DNA from: Actinoplanes sp. NBRC 103695 | GTDB taxonomy: Bacteria; Actinomycetota; Actinomycetes; Mycobacteriales; Micromonosporaceae | Assembly: GCF_030269485.1 (NCBI RefSeq) | Contig: NZ_BSTL01000016.1 | Location: forward strand, 1-64,000 | Length of the DNA: 64,000 bases | Direction of reading: 5' to 3' | Part shown: positions 8,133 to 15,620 of the stretch, in pieces | How the letters are laid out: each line of letters opens with the position of its first letter | Numbering within the stretch: position 1 is the stretch's first letter | Translations under genes and position numbers: made by a program | Notes under the pieces: generated by a model | Seen by the model: the letters and a program-made list of their open reading frames with translations, nothing else | Database searches by the model: none | What the model was told of the DNA's origin: nothing

Positions 8133-9044
8133 CTAACGCTTTGCCCGCGAGTTGGCGATCAGCTCGACAAGGTCCGCGTTCTGTGCCAGGTAGTGACTGT
8201 CGGCGGACTGCGAGGTAGCGGCTGAGAAGGCTGCGAAGTAGGCGTCGGCAGCAGTATCGGCCGCATAGACGCCCCGTGCCGCGGCCACCGCTGCGGCATG
8301 TGCAACGGCACCGGAAGCCGCGGCCCTCCGCGCGGCGGCGGCGGCCTCATCGGCGACATTCGCGGTGGCAAAGCCGGCCGCGACATTGTGCACGCTCGCG
8401 TACGCGGCCGTAAGAGTGGCGGCCGCGTCGATGGCATCCGCAGCAACGTGAGCCGCGTGTGCCGCGCCGGCCGCGGCGGCCGTCCACGACGCCGCATCCC
8501 CGTTGGCGGCACGAGACGCGGCGATCGCAGCGGCAATGGCGCGCCCGGTGTCGGGGCCGGTAGCCGCGCCGGAGCCGATGACGGCGGCGGCCGCTTCGCG
8601 TCCGTCGAGGAGGACGTGTTCGCCGGCAGTGCCGTCAAGAAAATCGTCGGTGGCCTGGATGCACTGCAGGATCCGAGCATCTGTCGGGTGCCGCTTCTCC
8701 AGGTAGTCGAAACTACGCCGGGCACAGACCACCGCGAAGCGTCGTAGAACCGCTGACGGAATCTCCTCGACGAGCCGCATCTCGCTCGCCGCGAACTTGT
8801 TGCCCTGATGAGAGATCTCGCCTCGGGCTTCCGCGAGAAACCATCGCTGCCCGTACACGTTCCGGACGGAGTCTCGCGGCGTCACCGAAGCGTGTAGTCC
8901 GTGGGAACAGCAGACAATGGCCCCGCCCACCTCATTCCACTCTCCGGTACGCCAGGACACATCCGCATGCGCCGAAGTCAAGTCGTCCGTGACGAATCGG
9001 TAGCATTCGATGCTCGGCAGAGTGTCGTCTGTCATGGCGTCCAT
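8133..9044 (-). CDS. Hypothetical protein with Imm5-like alanine-rich helical region
   Basis: A 303-residue protein; GAAGGA precedes the ATG at 9044. Residues ~1-90 (YRFVTDD, GLHAS, YGQRWFLAEARGEI) resemble small domains of unknown function in phage-like and toxin-associated proteins. From ~95, RFAVVCARRSFDYLEKRHP is followed by a long Ala-rich helical repeat (AAHAAHVAADAIDAAATL and similar), the pattern of proteins annotated as putative immunity protein (Imm5-like). No toxin gene is adjacent. Function not established. Confidence 0.6.
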   Translation of the reverse strand: MDAMTDDTLPSIECYRFVTDDLTSAHADVSWRTGEWNEVGGAIVCCSHGLHASVTPRDSVRNVYGQRWFLAEARGEISHQGNKFAASEMRLVEEIPSAVLRRFAVVCARRSFDYLEKRHPTDARILQCIQATDDFLDGTAGEHVLLDGREAAAAVIGSGAATGPDTGRAIAAAIAASRAANGDAASWTAAAAGAAHAAHVAADAIDAAATLTAAYASVHNVAAGFATANVADEAAAAARRAAASGAVAHAAAVAAARGVYAADTAADAYFAAFSAATSQSADSHYLAQNADLVELIANSRAKR

Positions 9045-9056
9045 GGTCGATCCTTC

Positions 9057-9106
9057 GATAAGAGACGAACGTTTCTTATCAGGTTAGGTGCTGAAGATAA
9101 GAGACG
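9057..9106. repeat. GATAAGAGACG direct repeat with an inverted partner
   Basis: GATAAGAGACG occurs at 9057-9067 and 9096-9106. TTTCTTATC at 9072-9080 is the inverted match of the first copy. The element is directly upstream of the minus-strand gene starting at 9044 and may be its promoter or operator. Confidence 0.45.
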
Positions 9107-9151
9107 CCAGTGCCTAATCGGGGGATGTGCGTCACGTCCGTTGCCGGCGGG

Positions 9152-9763
9152 TCAGGCGTCGCGAAGACGGGCCCGCACGAGCGGCAGGAACACTTGGTCG
9201 ACGATCTCTGCGAGCGGCTGGTGCAGGCGTTCCATCATGTTTCCCGGACCGCGCGATCGCAGCACACGAGCGACCTCGTTTCGGGCGAGATCACCCGGAA
9301 GCGACAACACCCGGTGGGGAACCCGCACGTCGGGCAGCTCACCGCGGGCGACCGCGCGGTCCAGCAGGGTCGCCACCAGCGTGGCCATGGTTGTCCCGAA
9401 CGCGTAGTCCTCGTCCAGAAACTCGGACAAGATGCCGCGCAGGATTCCCGGGTCGACCCCACTCACTCGCCCGCATGTCGCCTCGAGCAGGGCCAGCAGA
9501 TCTCCCCGCAGGGAGCCGGTGTCGATCGGCTCGGCGCTGGGCGGTCCTACGCGATGGTTGACCGCGGCGACAGCCAGGTGGACGCGGTTCGGCCATCGCC
9601 GGTAGAGGACCTGCTTGCCGGTCTGCGCCCTCGCCGCAACCCTCGCGATCGTCATCTGCTCGTACCCGACCTCGTTCAGCTCATCCCAAGCCGCATCGAG
9701 AATGACCTCCTCCAAGGCGGCACCTCGACGGCGGCTCCCGGCCGGACGGCTGACCGCTTCCAC
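9152..9763 (-). CDS. TetR-family transcriptional regulator
   Basis: About 203 residues starting at the GTG at 9763, chosen because AGGAGG lies six bases upstream on the minus strand; an ATG at 9805 has no such site. The helix-turn-helix is MTIARVAARAQTGKQVLYRRW, and the C-terminal half is of the TetR_C_11 type (DTGSLRGDLLALLEA). It lies between the alanine-rich protein gene and a small membrane protein gene, all on the minus strand. Target unknown. Confidence 0.85.
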   Translation of the reverse strand: MEAVSRPAGSRRRGAALEEVILDAAWDELNEVGYEQMTIARVAARAQTGKQVLYRRWPNRVHLAVAAVNHRVGPPSAEPIDTGSLRGDLLALLEATCGRVSGVDPGILRGILSEFLDEDYAFGTTMATLVATLLDRAVARGELPDVRVPHRVLSLPGDLARNEVARVLRSRGPGNMMERLHQPLAEIVDQVFLPLVRARLRDA

Positions 9764-9967
9764 GACGTACCTCCTGACAACCGGGTACGACGAACCTACC
9801 TGCACGATGACCGAAGCCCCCGCGACGTGTCCTGCCGCGCGGTGATGCCGAGCTTTGCCGCGGCACCTTGGAGGTCACGCCGTGGCCCCTTGGGCTGACC
9901 AACACGGTTTCGCCTCGGCGGTAATCGCGGCTCGTGGCCGGTGGGGCCGGCTCCCGGACGGTTACCG

Positions 9968-10417
9968 TCAGCGGCCGCCCACGAAGGAGTCCGCCGGCAC
10001 GAAGATTCGGTGACCGGTGGGTGGGAAGGTGAACCAGGCGCCTTCTGCGGTCCATTCGACTGTCATGTCCGAGGGGTCCATTCCGGTAGCGTCCAGCCGT
10101 AGGTGGTGGCCGTAGTCACCGCCCGGGTCGCGGCCGAGGTAGATCTCGTAGTGGTTCGCCGCGAAGGCGACGGTGTCTGTCAGGCCGAGGGCGGCGATCG
10201 GCGCTCTCACCCGTTTGAGGACCGCAGTGTGGGTGGAGCCGTCGGAATACTTCACCGACGGCGCCTGGGTGGACGTCTTGATTGTGCTGACTCGGGGCCA
10301 GCAGAGGAATAATCCGAGCGCAATCACGGCCCCAGCCACGCCGAGGGCCACGAAACGGCTGGTCCGCCGCCTGCCGTCCGGGGTTGGTGGGGCGGTGGGC
10401 GCTGCCGTCTCGGTCAT
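9968..10417 (-). CDS. Small membrane-anchored hypothetical protein
   Basis: 149 residues. The Pro/Thr-rich N-terminus is followed by one transmembrane helix (RFVALGVAGAVIALGLFLCW, residues ~21-40) and a ~105-residue soluble domain, probably extracellular. No domain is recognised. The final FPPTGHRIFVPADSFVGGR may be a compact beta domain. About 200 bases without a gene separate it from the TetR gene. Confidence 0.6.
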   Translation of the reverse strand: MTETAAPTAPPTPDGRRRTSRFVALGVAGAVIALGLFLCWPRVSTIKTSTQAPSVKYSDGSTHTAVLKRVRAPIAALGLTDTVAFAANHYEIYLGRDPGGDYGHHLRLDATGMDPSDMTVEWTAEGAWFTFPPTGHRIFVPADSFVGGR

Positions 10418-10736
10418 TCGGCAAGTGTCACAGCGGGAGTCAACGTCCCTTGCACGGGTCTCCGCCGCGGGTCAGGGCTCGTTGGCCGCGCGCCCCGGGG
10501 GTCGTATGGCCGATCGCGGCGACACCTGGCGAGGCGAAAAGGCGTATATTAATACCATATTCCATCTAGAATGGTGCGAATAGGGTGTACGGTTGGAGGA
10601 GACCGGCGTTCGACGCAACTGCCGTGCCGTAGGCCGGACCGTTCTGGGGTGGCCGCCGTTTGGTTCGGTGCTCGCCTTGGCATACGGCCGGGGAAGGGCA
10701 TCATGACCAACGCTCAGGCCGTCATCGCACCGGACT
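10418..10736. other. Intergenic region with an AT-rich promoter-like pocket
   Basis: No gene is supported here. At 10544-10575 there is an unusually AT-rich stretch (TATATTAATACCATATTCCA) containing the palindrome TATTAATA. It could be a promoter for the decayed kinase/response-regulator region downstream. Open frames here have no recognisable protein character. Confidence 0.4.
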
Positions 10737-10975
10737 GCGAGTCGGTGACTCCGGCACAGGCATGCCCGCCGAGATCATCGGGCACATGTTCGAACCGTTT
10801 TTCGCCACCCAACGCGACGGCGGCGGCACCGGCCCGGGCCTGGCCACCGTCTACGGGATCGTCACCAGGCCGAGGCCACCATCGCCGTCAAGTCCGCACC
10901 CGGCGCCATGCGGGTCAGCCCATCAGCGGGGCGAGGGCCCGCATCCCGGTTCCGCCGACAGCGACAAGGGAGGGC
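10737..10975 (+). pseudogene. Histidine kinase ATPase-domain fragment, frameshifted
   Basis: The frame ending at 11412 shows VGDSGTGMPAEIIGHMFEPF (G1 and F boxes) and then GGTGPGLATVYGIV (G2 box, with GPGL instead of GLGL) of a hybrid histidine kinase. After GIVT the expected QAEATIAVKSAPGAM continues in the next frame, which fits loss of one C near 10874. The N box, dimerisation domain and sensor are absent. This is the 3' remnant of a kinase once upstream of the intact response regulator. Confidence 0.7.
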
Positions 10976-10980
10976 AAGCT

Positions 10981-11412
10981 ATGGCGAAAATCGTGGCGGC
11001 CGACGACAACGACGCCATCCAGGACGTGGTCACCAGAGTCCTCAACCGTGCCGGCCACGAGGTCATCATGTGCCACGACGGCGGCGAACTGGTCGACGAG
11101 GTCCGCAGCCAACACCCCGAGATCGTGGTCACCGACAACCAGATGCCGGTGATGACCGGACTGCAAGCCCGTGAAACGCTCCTCGAGGACCCCGAGACTG
11201 CCGACATCCCCGTCGTGCTGGCCAGCGCCAACGCCACCGACTCCGACACCCGGCAGGTACTGGTGGACGGCGACCAGCAAGTACCCAAACCCTTCACCGC
11301 GACCCAACTCAACGACGGCGTCGACGCCGCTCTGAAGCACACCCGCTCCCGCCACGCATCAACGCACCCCACAAAGGAACCCCACCCAGAGACGGGTACG
11401 CCCCAGGCGTGA
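10981..11412 (+). CDS. Single-domain response regulator
   Basis: 143 residues with one receiver domain: acidic pair in AADDND (residues 7-12), phosphoacceptor Asp52 in VVTDNQMP, and Lys103 in VPKPF. The last ~25 residues are a His/Thr/Pro-rich tail without an output domain, so it is a CheY-like protein. GGGAGGG sits 5-10 bases before the ATG. Its likely cognate kinase immediately upstream is destroyed, so it is either an orphan now or served by another kinase. Confidence 0.8.
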   Translation: MAKIVAADDNDAIQDVVTRVLNRAGHEVIMCHDGGELVDEVRSQHPEIVVTDNQMPVMTGLQARETLLEDPETADIPVVLASANATDSDTRQVLVDGDQQVPKPFTATQLNDGVDAALKHTRSRHASTHPTKEPHPETGTPQA

Positions 11413-11698
11413 AGGCACCGCTCTCACGCCGCACGGCGTGGCCGGCCCGACGCCGCCTTCGTCACGCTGCCGGCTGCCGAGTACGACGTGCCCGAGGTCC
11501 GCTACCAGCCGTGGGCTCAGCGGCTCATCACGAGCTCGAAGTCGAATGCGGTCATCAGGTCCGCCCAGGCACGCGCAGTCTGGGAAGGATTCGCGCCACG
11601 CTCGGCCGGCCGCTCAATGAGTCCGAACCCGGGCAACGCCGGAAACGCCGACATTGAGGCGATGATTAGCCGACATTGAGGCGATGATTACTGGTCGG
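11413..11698. other. Spacer with a 21-bp tandem duplication
   Basis: No confident gene. A plus-strand frame encodes a short unfamiliar stretch (YDVPEVRYQPW) but lacks a convincing start. CCGACATTGAGGCGATGATTA occurs at 11648-11668 and again at 11670-11690, a 22-bp-period tandem duplication next to the stop of the lectin gene. Confidence 0.5.
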
Positions 11699-12187
11699 TC
11701 AGGTCGCCGAGTGCTGCCACACCTCGATGTCGGTGGTCTGGCAGACTCCGGTCCAGGTGACATAGGCTCCCAAGGACTTGTTGTCCTGCATGCAGCCGGT
11801 CGTCCAGTCGAGCTGGTGGAAGCGTCCGTCGCTGGTGTAATTCCAGTGCTCGCCCCACTTGCCGGCGCATGTGGTGACGAAGACCGCGTTGGTGTTGCCG
11901 GTGGCGGCGCAGTAGTCGGTACCGGTGTTGTGGATCAAGTGGTCGATCTCCGAGTACGTCCACTGCTGGGTTCTCGAGCCGGTGCACGTCGCCGTCACGG
12001 CCAACGTGGCGTTGCCCGGATTGAGCGAGCCCGGCCAGTCGAGACACAGCCCGGTCCCTGCGTTGCGCAGCGTCCCTCGCGGGTCGGCCACCGCGCTTGC
12101 CTGAGCCGGAGCCGCTGCGGTGAGTCCTGCGACGATGGCCAGCGCGCCGGCCGCGACCAGCGAAGCGATCTTCCGTCGTGATGGCAT
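11699..12187 (-). CDS. Secreted ricin-type beta-trefoil lectin domain protein
   Basis: 162 residues from the ATG at 12187 (GAGAGG six bases upstream). Residues 1-32 are a signal peptide (MPSRRK, hydrophobic core, APAQASA). The rest is a ricin B-type lectin fold: GLCLDWPGSLNPGNATLAV, CTGSRTQQWTY and CAGKWGEHWNYTSDG show the repeating LC..W and QxW signature. It is presumably exported and binds carbohydrate. No catalytic domain is attached. Confidence 0.75.
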   Translation of the reverse strand: MPSRRKIASLVAAGALAIVAGLTAAAPAQASAVADPRGTLRNAGTGLCLDWPGSLNPGNATLAVTATCTGSRTQQWTYSEIDHLIHNTGTDYCAATGNTNAVFVTTCAGKWGEHWNYTSDGRFHQLDWTTGCMQDNKSLGAYVTWTGVCQTTDIEVWQHSAT

Positions 12188-12357
12188 TTGCTGCCTCTCT
12201 TTTGACGTCGGTGTGGAGCCGGTGGAGCCCACATCATGGGCGACAGATCTCAGCAGATTTTTAGACCCGGCCGGCCGACGATGCCGTGCCGAACCTTGCC
12301 GTCCTCCGAACCCCGGCGCGCTCGCAGACACTTCGTCACTCTTGTGGCGACGGTCAG

Positions 12358-12397
12358 ATCCGTTGACCGCTCATGAGTGCAGGTGGGCGGCGAGCCA
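12358..12397 (-). pseudogene. 3' end remnant of an alpha/beta hydrolase gene
   Basis: This 40-bp stretch matches 15608-15647, the 3' end of the hydrolase gene at 15621-16544, with three mismatches. On the minus strand both read WLAAHLH and then stop. It appears to be the leftover end of a second copy, lying between the lectin and GNAT genes. Confidence 0.6.
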
Positions 12398-12442
12398 GGC
12401 GCATCAGGTCCGCGTCTTGGTACGGCAGCCGCCGTTGGGGAT

Positions 12443-12982
12443 CTAGGTCAGGGCCGGTGGTGCAGGGGCGGCCACCGCGTGATCGGAGCTGCGCTGTGGG
12501 ACCGCGGCCGGGACGGCTTCGTCAGGTAGGACGCGTTCGTAGCAGACCGAGTGGTCGGAGTCCACGTACGCGCCGAACAGCGGGATCTCGCGGTAGCCCT
12601 CGCGCTCGTAGAAGCGCATCGCGTCCGGCTGGGCCGGGCCGGTCTCCAGCCGGACGGTCGTCCAACCGCGCTCCTGTGCGGCCTGCTCCAGCCCTCGGAG
12701 CAAGTCGGTCGCCACCCCCGAGCCGCGGCTCTTCGGTACCACGTACATCCGCTTCACCTCGACGGTGACCGGGTCGAGGCGGCGCAGCGCGGCGCAGCCG
12801 AGCGGTTGGCCGGTGGCTTCGTCGGCCGCGACCAGGAACAGGTCGATGTTCTCGGCCGCGGGCGGCGTGCCGGGCTCGTGGTCGTCGGTACCGTAGCGGA
12901 GGTCGAGTTCGGCTTTCTGCGAGACACGTAACGCCTCGCCCACCGGGTCGGTCCACGGCCGCTGCGCGATGATCCAGGTCAT
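12443..12982 (-). CDS. GNAT-family N-acetyltransferase
   Basis: 179 residues from the ATG at 12982 (GAGGAG upstream). The acetyl-CoA binding loop is VVPKSRGSGVATDLLRGLE (Q/RxxGxG/A type), preceded by beta4 VTVEVKRMYV and followed by RLETGPAQPDAMRFYEREGY, the order of GCN5-related acetyltransferases. Cytosolic; acceptor unknown. The gene is divergent from a TetR gene across tandem operator-like repeats, suggesting inducible expression. Confidence 0.87.
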   Translation of the reverse strand: MTWIIAQRPWTDPVGEALRVSQKAELDLRYGTDDHEPGTPPAAENIDLFLVAADEATGQPLGCAALRRLDPVTVEVKRMYVVPKSRGSGVATDLLRGLEQAAQERGWTTVRLETGPAQPDAMRFYEREGYREIPLFGAYVDSDHSVCYERVLPDEAVPAAVPQRSSDHAVAAPAPPALT

Positions 12983-13002
12983 GCCGCTCCTCACCAATGC
13001 TC

Positions 13003-13032
13003 GGTAACAAGCGTTACGGTAACAAGCGTTAC
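13003..13032. promoter_or_regulatory. Tandem operators GGTAACAAGCGTTAC (two copies)
   Basis: GGTAACAAGCGTTAC occurs at 13003-13017 and again, immediately adjacent, at 13018-13032. Each copy contains the inverted arms GTAAC and GTTAC. They lie between the divergent GNAT (12982) and TetR (13054) starts and are probably TetR operators. Confidence 0.7.
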
Positions 13033-13053
13033 GACCATAAGGAGGTGAGAGTC

Positions 13054-13662
13054 GTGTCACTGCCTGCGGACCGAGCGGCCCAGGGCGAGGCGCTGTCGCG
13101 CGCGGTCTGGGACGTGCTCGCGCAACAGGGCCTGGAAAAGCTGACAGTGCGCGCGGTCGCCGCGGCGGCCGGTTGCACGACGGGCCTGGTTATGCACCGC
13201 TTCCCGAACCGTCGAGCGCTGTTGCTGCACGCCCGGCAACTGCTGCACGACACCACCCGGCAGCGGGTCGAGGCCCTCGAGGCCGCGGCCACCTCGCCGC
13301 GGGCAGCGCTGCGCGCGGTCCTCCGCCAGGGCCTGGCGACCGATCCGGAGACGACCAACTGGAGCATCGTCTGGTTGGGCTTCCTGGCTGCGGCTGTGGC
13401 GGACGCCGAACTGATCGGCATGCACCGCCGCAACAACCGAGCCTGGCGGCAACGGGTCGAGCGGCTGGTCGCCGCGGCTGCCCCGGACTGGCCGGTCGAT
13501 CAGGTCGGCGCGGTCGCCCTGGGGCTGATCGCAATGACCGAGGGTGTCGCGGCTCTCGCCGCCGCGGATCCCGCTGCCTACCCGGCGGGTCAGCAGGAAC
13601 GCATGCTCGACGCCGCCTTGGTGGCCTACGGCCTGGGCTGCTCCGGTAGCGGCCGTTCGTGA
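13054..13662 (+). CDS. TetR-family transcriptional regulator
   Basis: 202 residues from the GTG at 13054, which has AAGGAGG at 13039-13045; the longer frame from 12997 would be translated through the operators. Helix-turn-helix: LTVRAVAAAAGCTTGLVMHRF. The C-terminal domain resembles TetR_C_6 / BetI-like regulators (WLGFLAAAVADAELIGMHRRN). It is divergent from the GNAT gene and likely controls it and itself. Confidence 0.87.
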   Translation: MSLPADRAAQGEALSRAVWDVLAQQGLEKLTVRAVAAAAGCTTGLVMHRFPNRRALLLHARQLLHDTTRQRVEALEAAATSPRAALRAVLRQGLATDPETTNWSIVWLGFLAAAVADAELIGMHRRNNRAWRQRVERLVAAAAPDWPVDQVGAVALGLIAMTEGVAALAAADPAAYPAGQQERMLDAALVAYGLGCSGSGRS

Positions 13663-13747
13663 TCAAAGCTGAAGTTCGAGGTTAGGCGACGTGTGTAGTG
13701 GCATCGCCGGGCTCGGGCTTGATGCCGGGCGTCGACCGCGGCGGTGA

Positions 13748-14190
13748 TCATGCCGGCACGGCCGCGACTGCTCCGACGATCTCGTCGTACCGGGAACGGG
13801 GCGCGAGGATGCGGGTGGAGGCCCAGCAGGTCTGGCCGCTATTGAACAAAGCCATGTCCGCGAAGGCGCGACTGCCGGTCATGGCGGCCAGGTCCACGTC
13901 GTCGAGGACCACTGCGGCGGATTTGCCGCCGAGTTCGAGGGTGACCGGGCGCAGCAGCCGCCCGCAGGCCTCCGCGATCCGGCGGCCCGCGGCGGTCGAT
14001 CCGGTGAACGCGATCTTGTCGACGCCAGGGTGCTCGACCAGCGCTGGGCCGACGGCAGCGCCGCCGTAGACAATGTTGAGCACCCCAGCGGGCAGGCCCG
14101 CGGCGATAGCGGCCTCCGCCGGCAGGATGGTGTCCAACACGGTTTGCGGAGCCGGTTTTGAGGATCAGCGTGCGACCGGCCGCTAAAGCA
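13748..14190 (-). pseudogene. Aldehyde dehydrogenase fragment, frameshifted and truncated
   Basis: Minus-strand homology to the middle of an aldehyde dehydrogenase: ACALAAGRTLILK, then a shift to PAPQTVLDTILPAEAAI, then GVDKIAFTGST, ELGGKSA (general-base Glu) and SGQTCWAST (catalytic Cys). The shift comes from an extra A in an AAAA run near 14152. The NAD-binding N-terminus and the C-terminal ~170 residues are missing, so it is non-functional. Confidence 0.8.
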
Positions 14191-14206
14191 CACGCGTACT
14201 TGTGGA

Positions 14207-14420
14207 ATGCTCGGTGGCGATCAGTCCGGCAGCCGCACTTACGACGAACGCGTGGCGATCGTTGCTGAGGGTGTCGCCCGGGCGCAGGAGGAGGGTGGCA
14301 TTTCGCCGGCGGGGAACCCGGTGGCGTTGGCCACCGAGGTGGTGGCGGTGCAGCAGGGGATCGTATCCTGGGCCGCGCGGGGATGGACCTCGACCAGCTC
14401 CGGACGACGGCTGGCAGTCT
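14207..14420 (+). pseudogene. Possible TetR C-terminal fragment
   Basis: The plus-strand frame reads ERVAIVAEGVARAQEEGGIS and then NPVALATEVVAVQQGIVSW, a pattern like the C-terminal ligand domain of TetR proteins (EG...AQ..G..RPD.DP.A.A..LVAL.DG). No DNA-binding domain precedes it. The remaining stretch up to 14610 holds nothing I recognise. Confidence 0.35.
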
Positions 14421-14610
14421 CGCCGACCGCCTCGTCCCTCCACTGCGGAGACCTGAGTAGGGAACTGAACAGACGTGCAGGCACTCTGAACCGGCGGGCA
14501 CTACGAAGCCGCCAGGCCTCAAAAAGTCGTGGGAGTTTGTGCCCCCTGGCTCGCAACACCGCCCAGATCGTTGGCTGACCGGTCCCGGTTGACGGCCGCT
14601 CTAACGTGAA

Positions 14611-15012
14611 ATGGTGTTTGATGAGTCGTTGGATGGTCTCGCCGCGGAACGGGTCGACGCCTGGCAGCAAGGGTTTGAAGAGCGCGCCGCGCAGGCGCGG
14701 GCGCTGAGTGAACGCACGTCCGCTCTGTCCGCCACCGCTCGAGAGGGCGACGGGATCGTCGAGGTGACGCTCGGATCGGACGGTCAGATCACCGGTCTGC
14801 GGCTCGACGAGAGGGTCCGACACCAGCCGGCGGCCACCACGGCGCGGCAGATCCTGGCGGCCGTCCAGTCGGCCAAGGAGTCCCTGGCCGCCGAGTTCGC
14901 GCAGGCGACGGCGGACACGGTCGGACTGGACACGCCCACGGGCCAAGCGCTGATCACTTCGCTTCATACGCGTCTCGGCCTGAGCCGAGGGCAAAGCGAC
15001 CACGATACTTAG
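14611..15012 (+). CDS. YbaB/EbfC-family nucleoid-associated protein
   Basis: 133 residues, mostly alpha-helical. The N-terminal coiled-coil helix is followed by GIVEVTLGSDGQITGLRLDE, the strand pair of the YbaB/EbfC fold, and a C-terminal helix. Members bind DNA non-specifically; actinobacterial paralogues like this often sit near secretion or hypothetical gene clusters and may have other roles. The ATG at 14611 gives a normal N-terminus; no strong ribosome-binding site is visible. Confidence 0.7.
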   Translation: MVFDESLDGLAAERVDAWQQGFEERAAQARALSERTSALSATAREGDGIVEVTLGSDGQITGLRLDERVRHQPAATTARQILAAVQSAKESLAAEFAQATADTVGLDTPTGQALITSLHTRLGLSRGQSDHDT

Positions 15013-15013
15013 A

Positions 15014-15313
15014 TCACGCTTCGGGGATCAGCTTGATCTCGGGACGGCCCTCGGGGCCGCCCTCGAACGGGTAGACCTGCGCGCCGGTGGGGATGCTGAC
15101 CCGCCCCAGCCAGATGCCGTGGTAGCACCGGTCGCACCAGGCCGTGACCGAGCCCTTGCTGCTGCCAGGAAGGCCGTAGTAAGTCAGGCGGATGAAGCCG
15201 CCGTCGCCCTCGGGACAGGGCACCTCGACCGGTTCGGGGAATGCCTCCACCACCGAGATGAAGGCCTGGTACCACGATTCCCAGCGACGCTGAGCCGCCG
15301 TCATCTCCGGCAT
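15014..15313 (-). CDS. Small hypothetical protein with CxxC-type cysteines
   Basis: 99 residues. VPCPEGDGGFIRLTYYG and AWCDRCYHGIWLGRVSIP suggest a small beta-rich fold that could bind zinc through C-D-R-C, but only three cysteines are present. It is convergent with the YbaB-like gene, the two stops being one base apart. A GAGGGGG stretch upstream belongs to the end of a short open frame that overlaps its leader. Function unknown. Confidence 0.55.
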   Translation of the reverse strand: MPEMTAAQRRWESWYQAFISVVEAFPEPVEVPCPEGDGGFIRLTYYGLPGSSKGSVTAWCDRCYHGIWLGRVSIPTGAQVYPFEGGPEGRPEIKLIPEA

Positions 15314-15319
15314 CCGACG

Positions 15320-15418
15320 TCATTCCCCCTCGAGCAGGTGTTTGTGTTCCTGCCACCAGCGTTCCTCATAGGCGTACGCCCGTCCCTCGTAGGCCTTACG
15401 GGCAAAAGCGCGAGCCAA
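15320..15418 (-). CDS. Possible very small protein upstream of the 99-residue gene
   Basis: A 32-codon minus-strand frame reading MARAFARKAYEGRAYAYEER and then WWQEHKHLLEGE ends seven bases before the ATG of the next gene. The aromatic/charged composition is protein-like and the spacing fits translational coupling, but the only start is TTG. It could also be the 3' end of a frameshifted larger gene. The rest of 15419-15620 shows no gene. Confidence 0.3.
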   Translation of the reverse strand: MARAFARKAYEGRAYAYEERWWQEHKHLLEGE

Positions 15419-15620
15419 GTTCGAGCTCGGGCCAGCTTCCGGTCAGAGGGTCGCACGTCGCGGGCATTGGAGTAGTACTCCGAATTGGTGGTGAATGTTC
15501 CCAGTCGATGGACCAAGAGGAAGTGACGTCGGTGTTGGAGCGCGATCCCCTCGTGCTGCTTGATTTCGACCCGCCCGCAGATACCTCGCCGCCTTTGGTG
15601 ACGCCGGATCCGGCGACCGC

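Noticed and set aside
10544-10575. AT-rich pocket as a replication origin or integration site
   Set aside because: It is only about 30 bases with no repeated boxes or flanking direct repeats; a promoter is the simpler reading.
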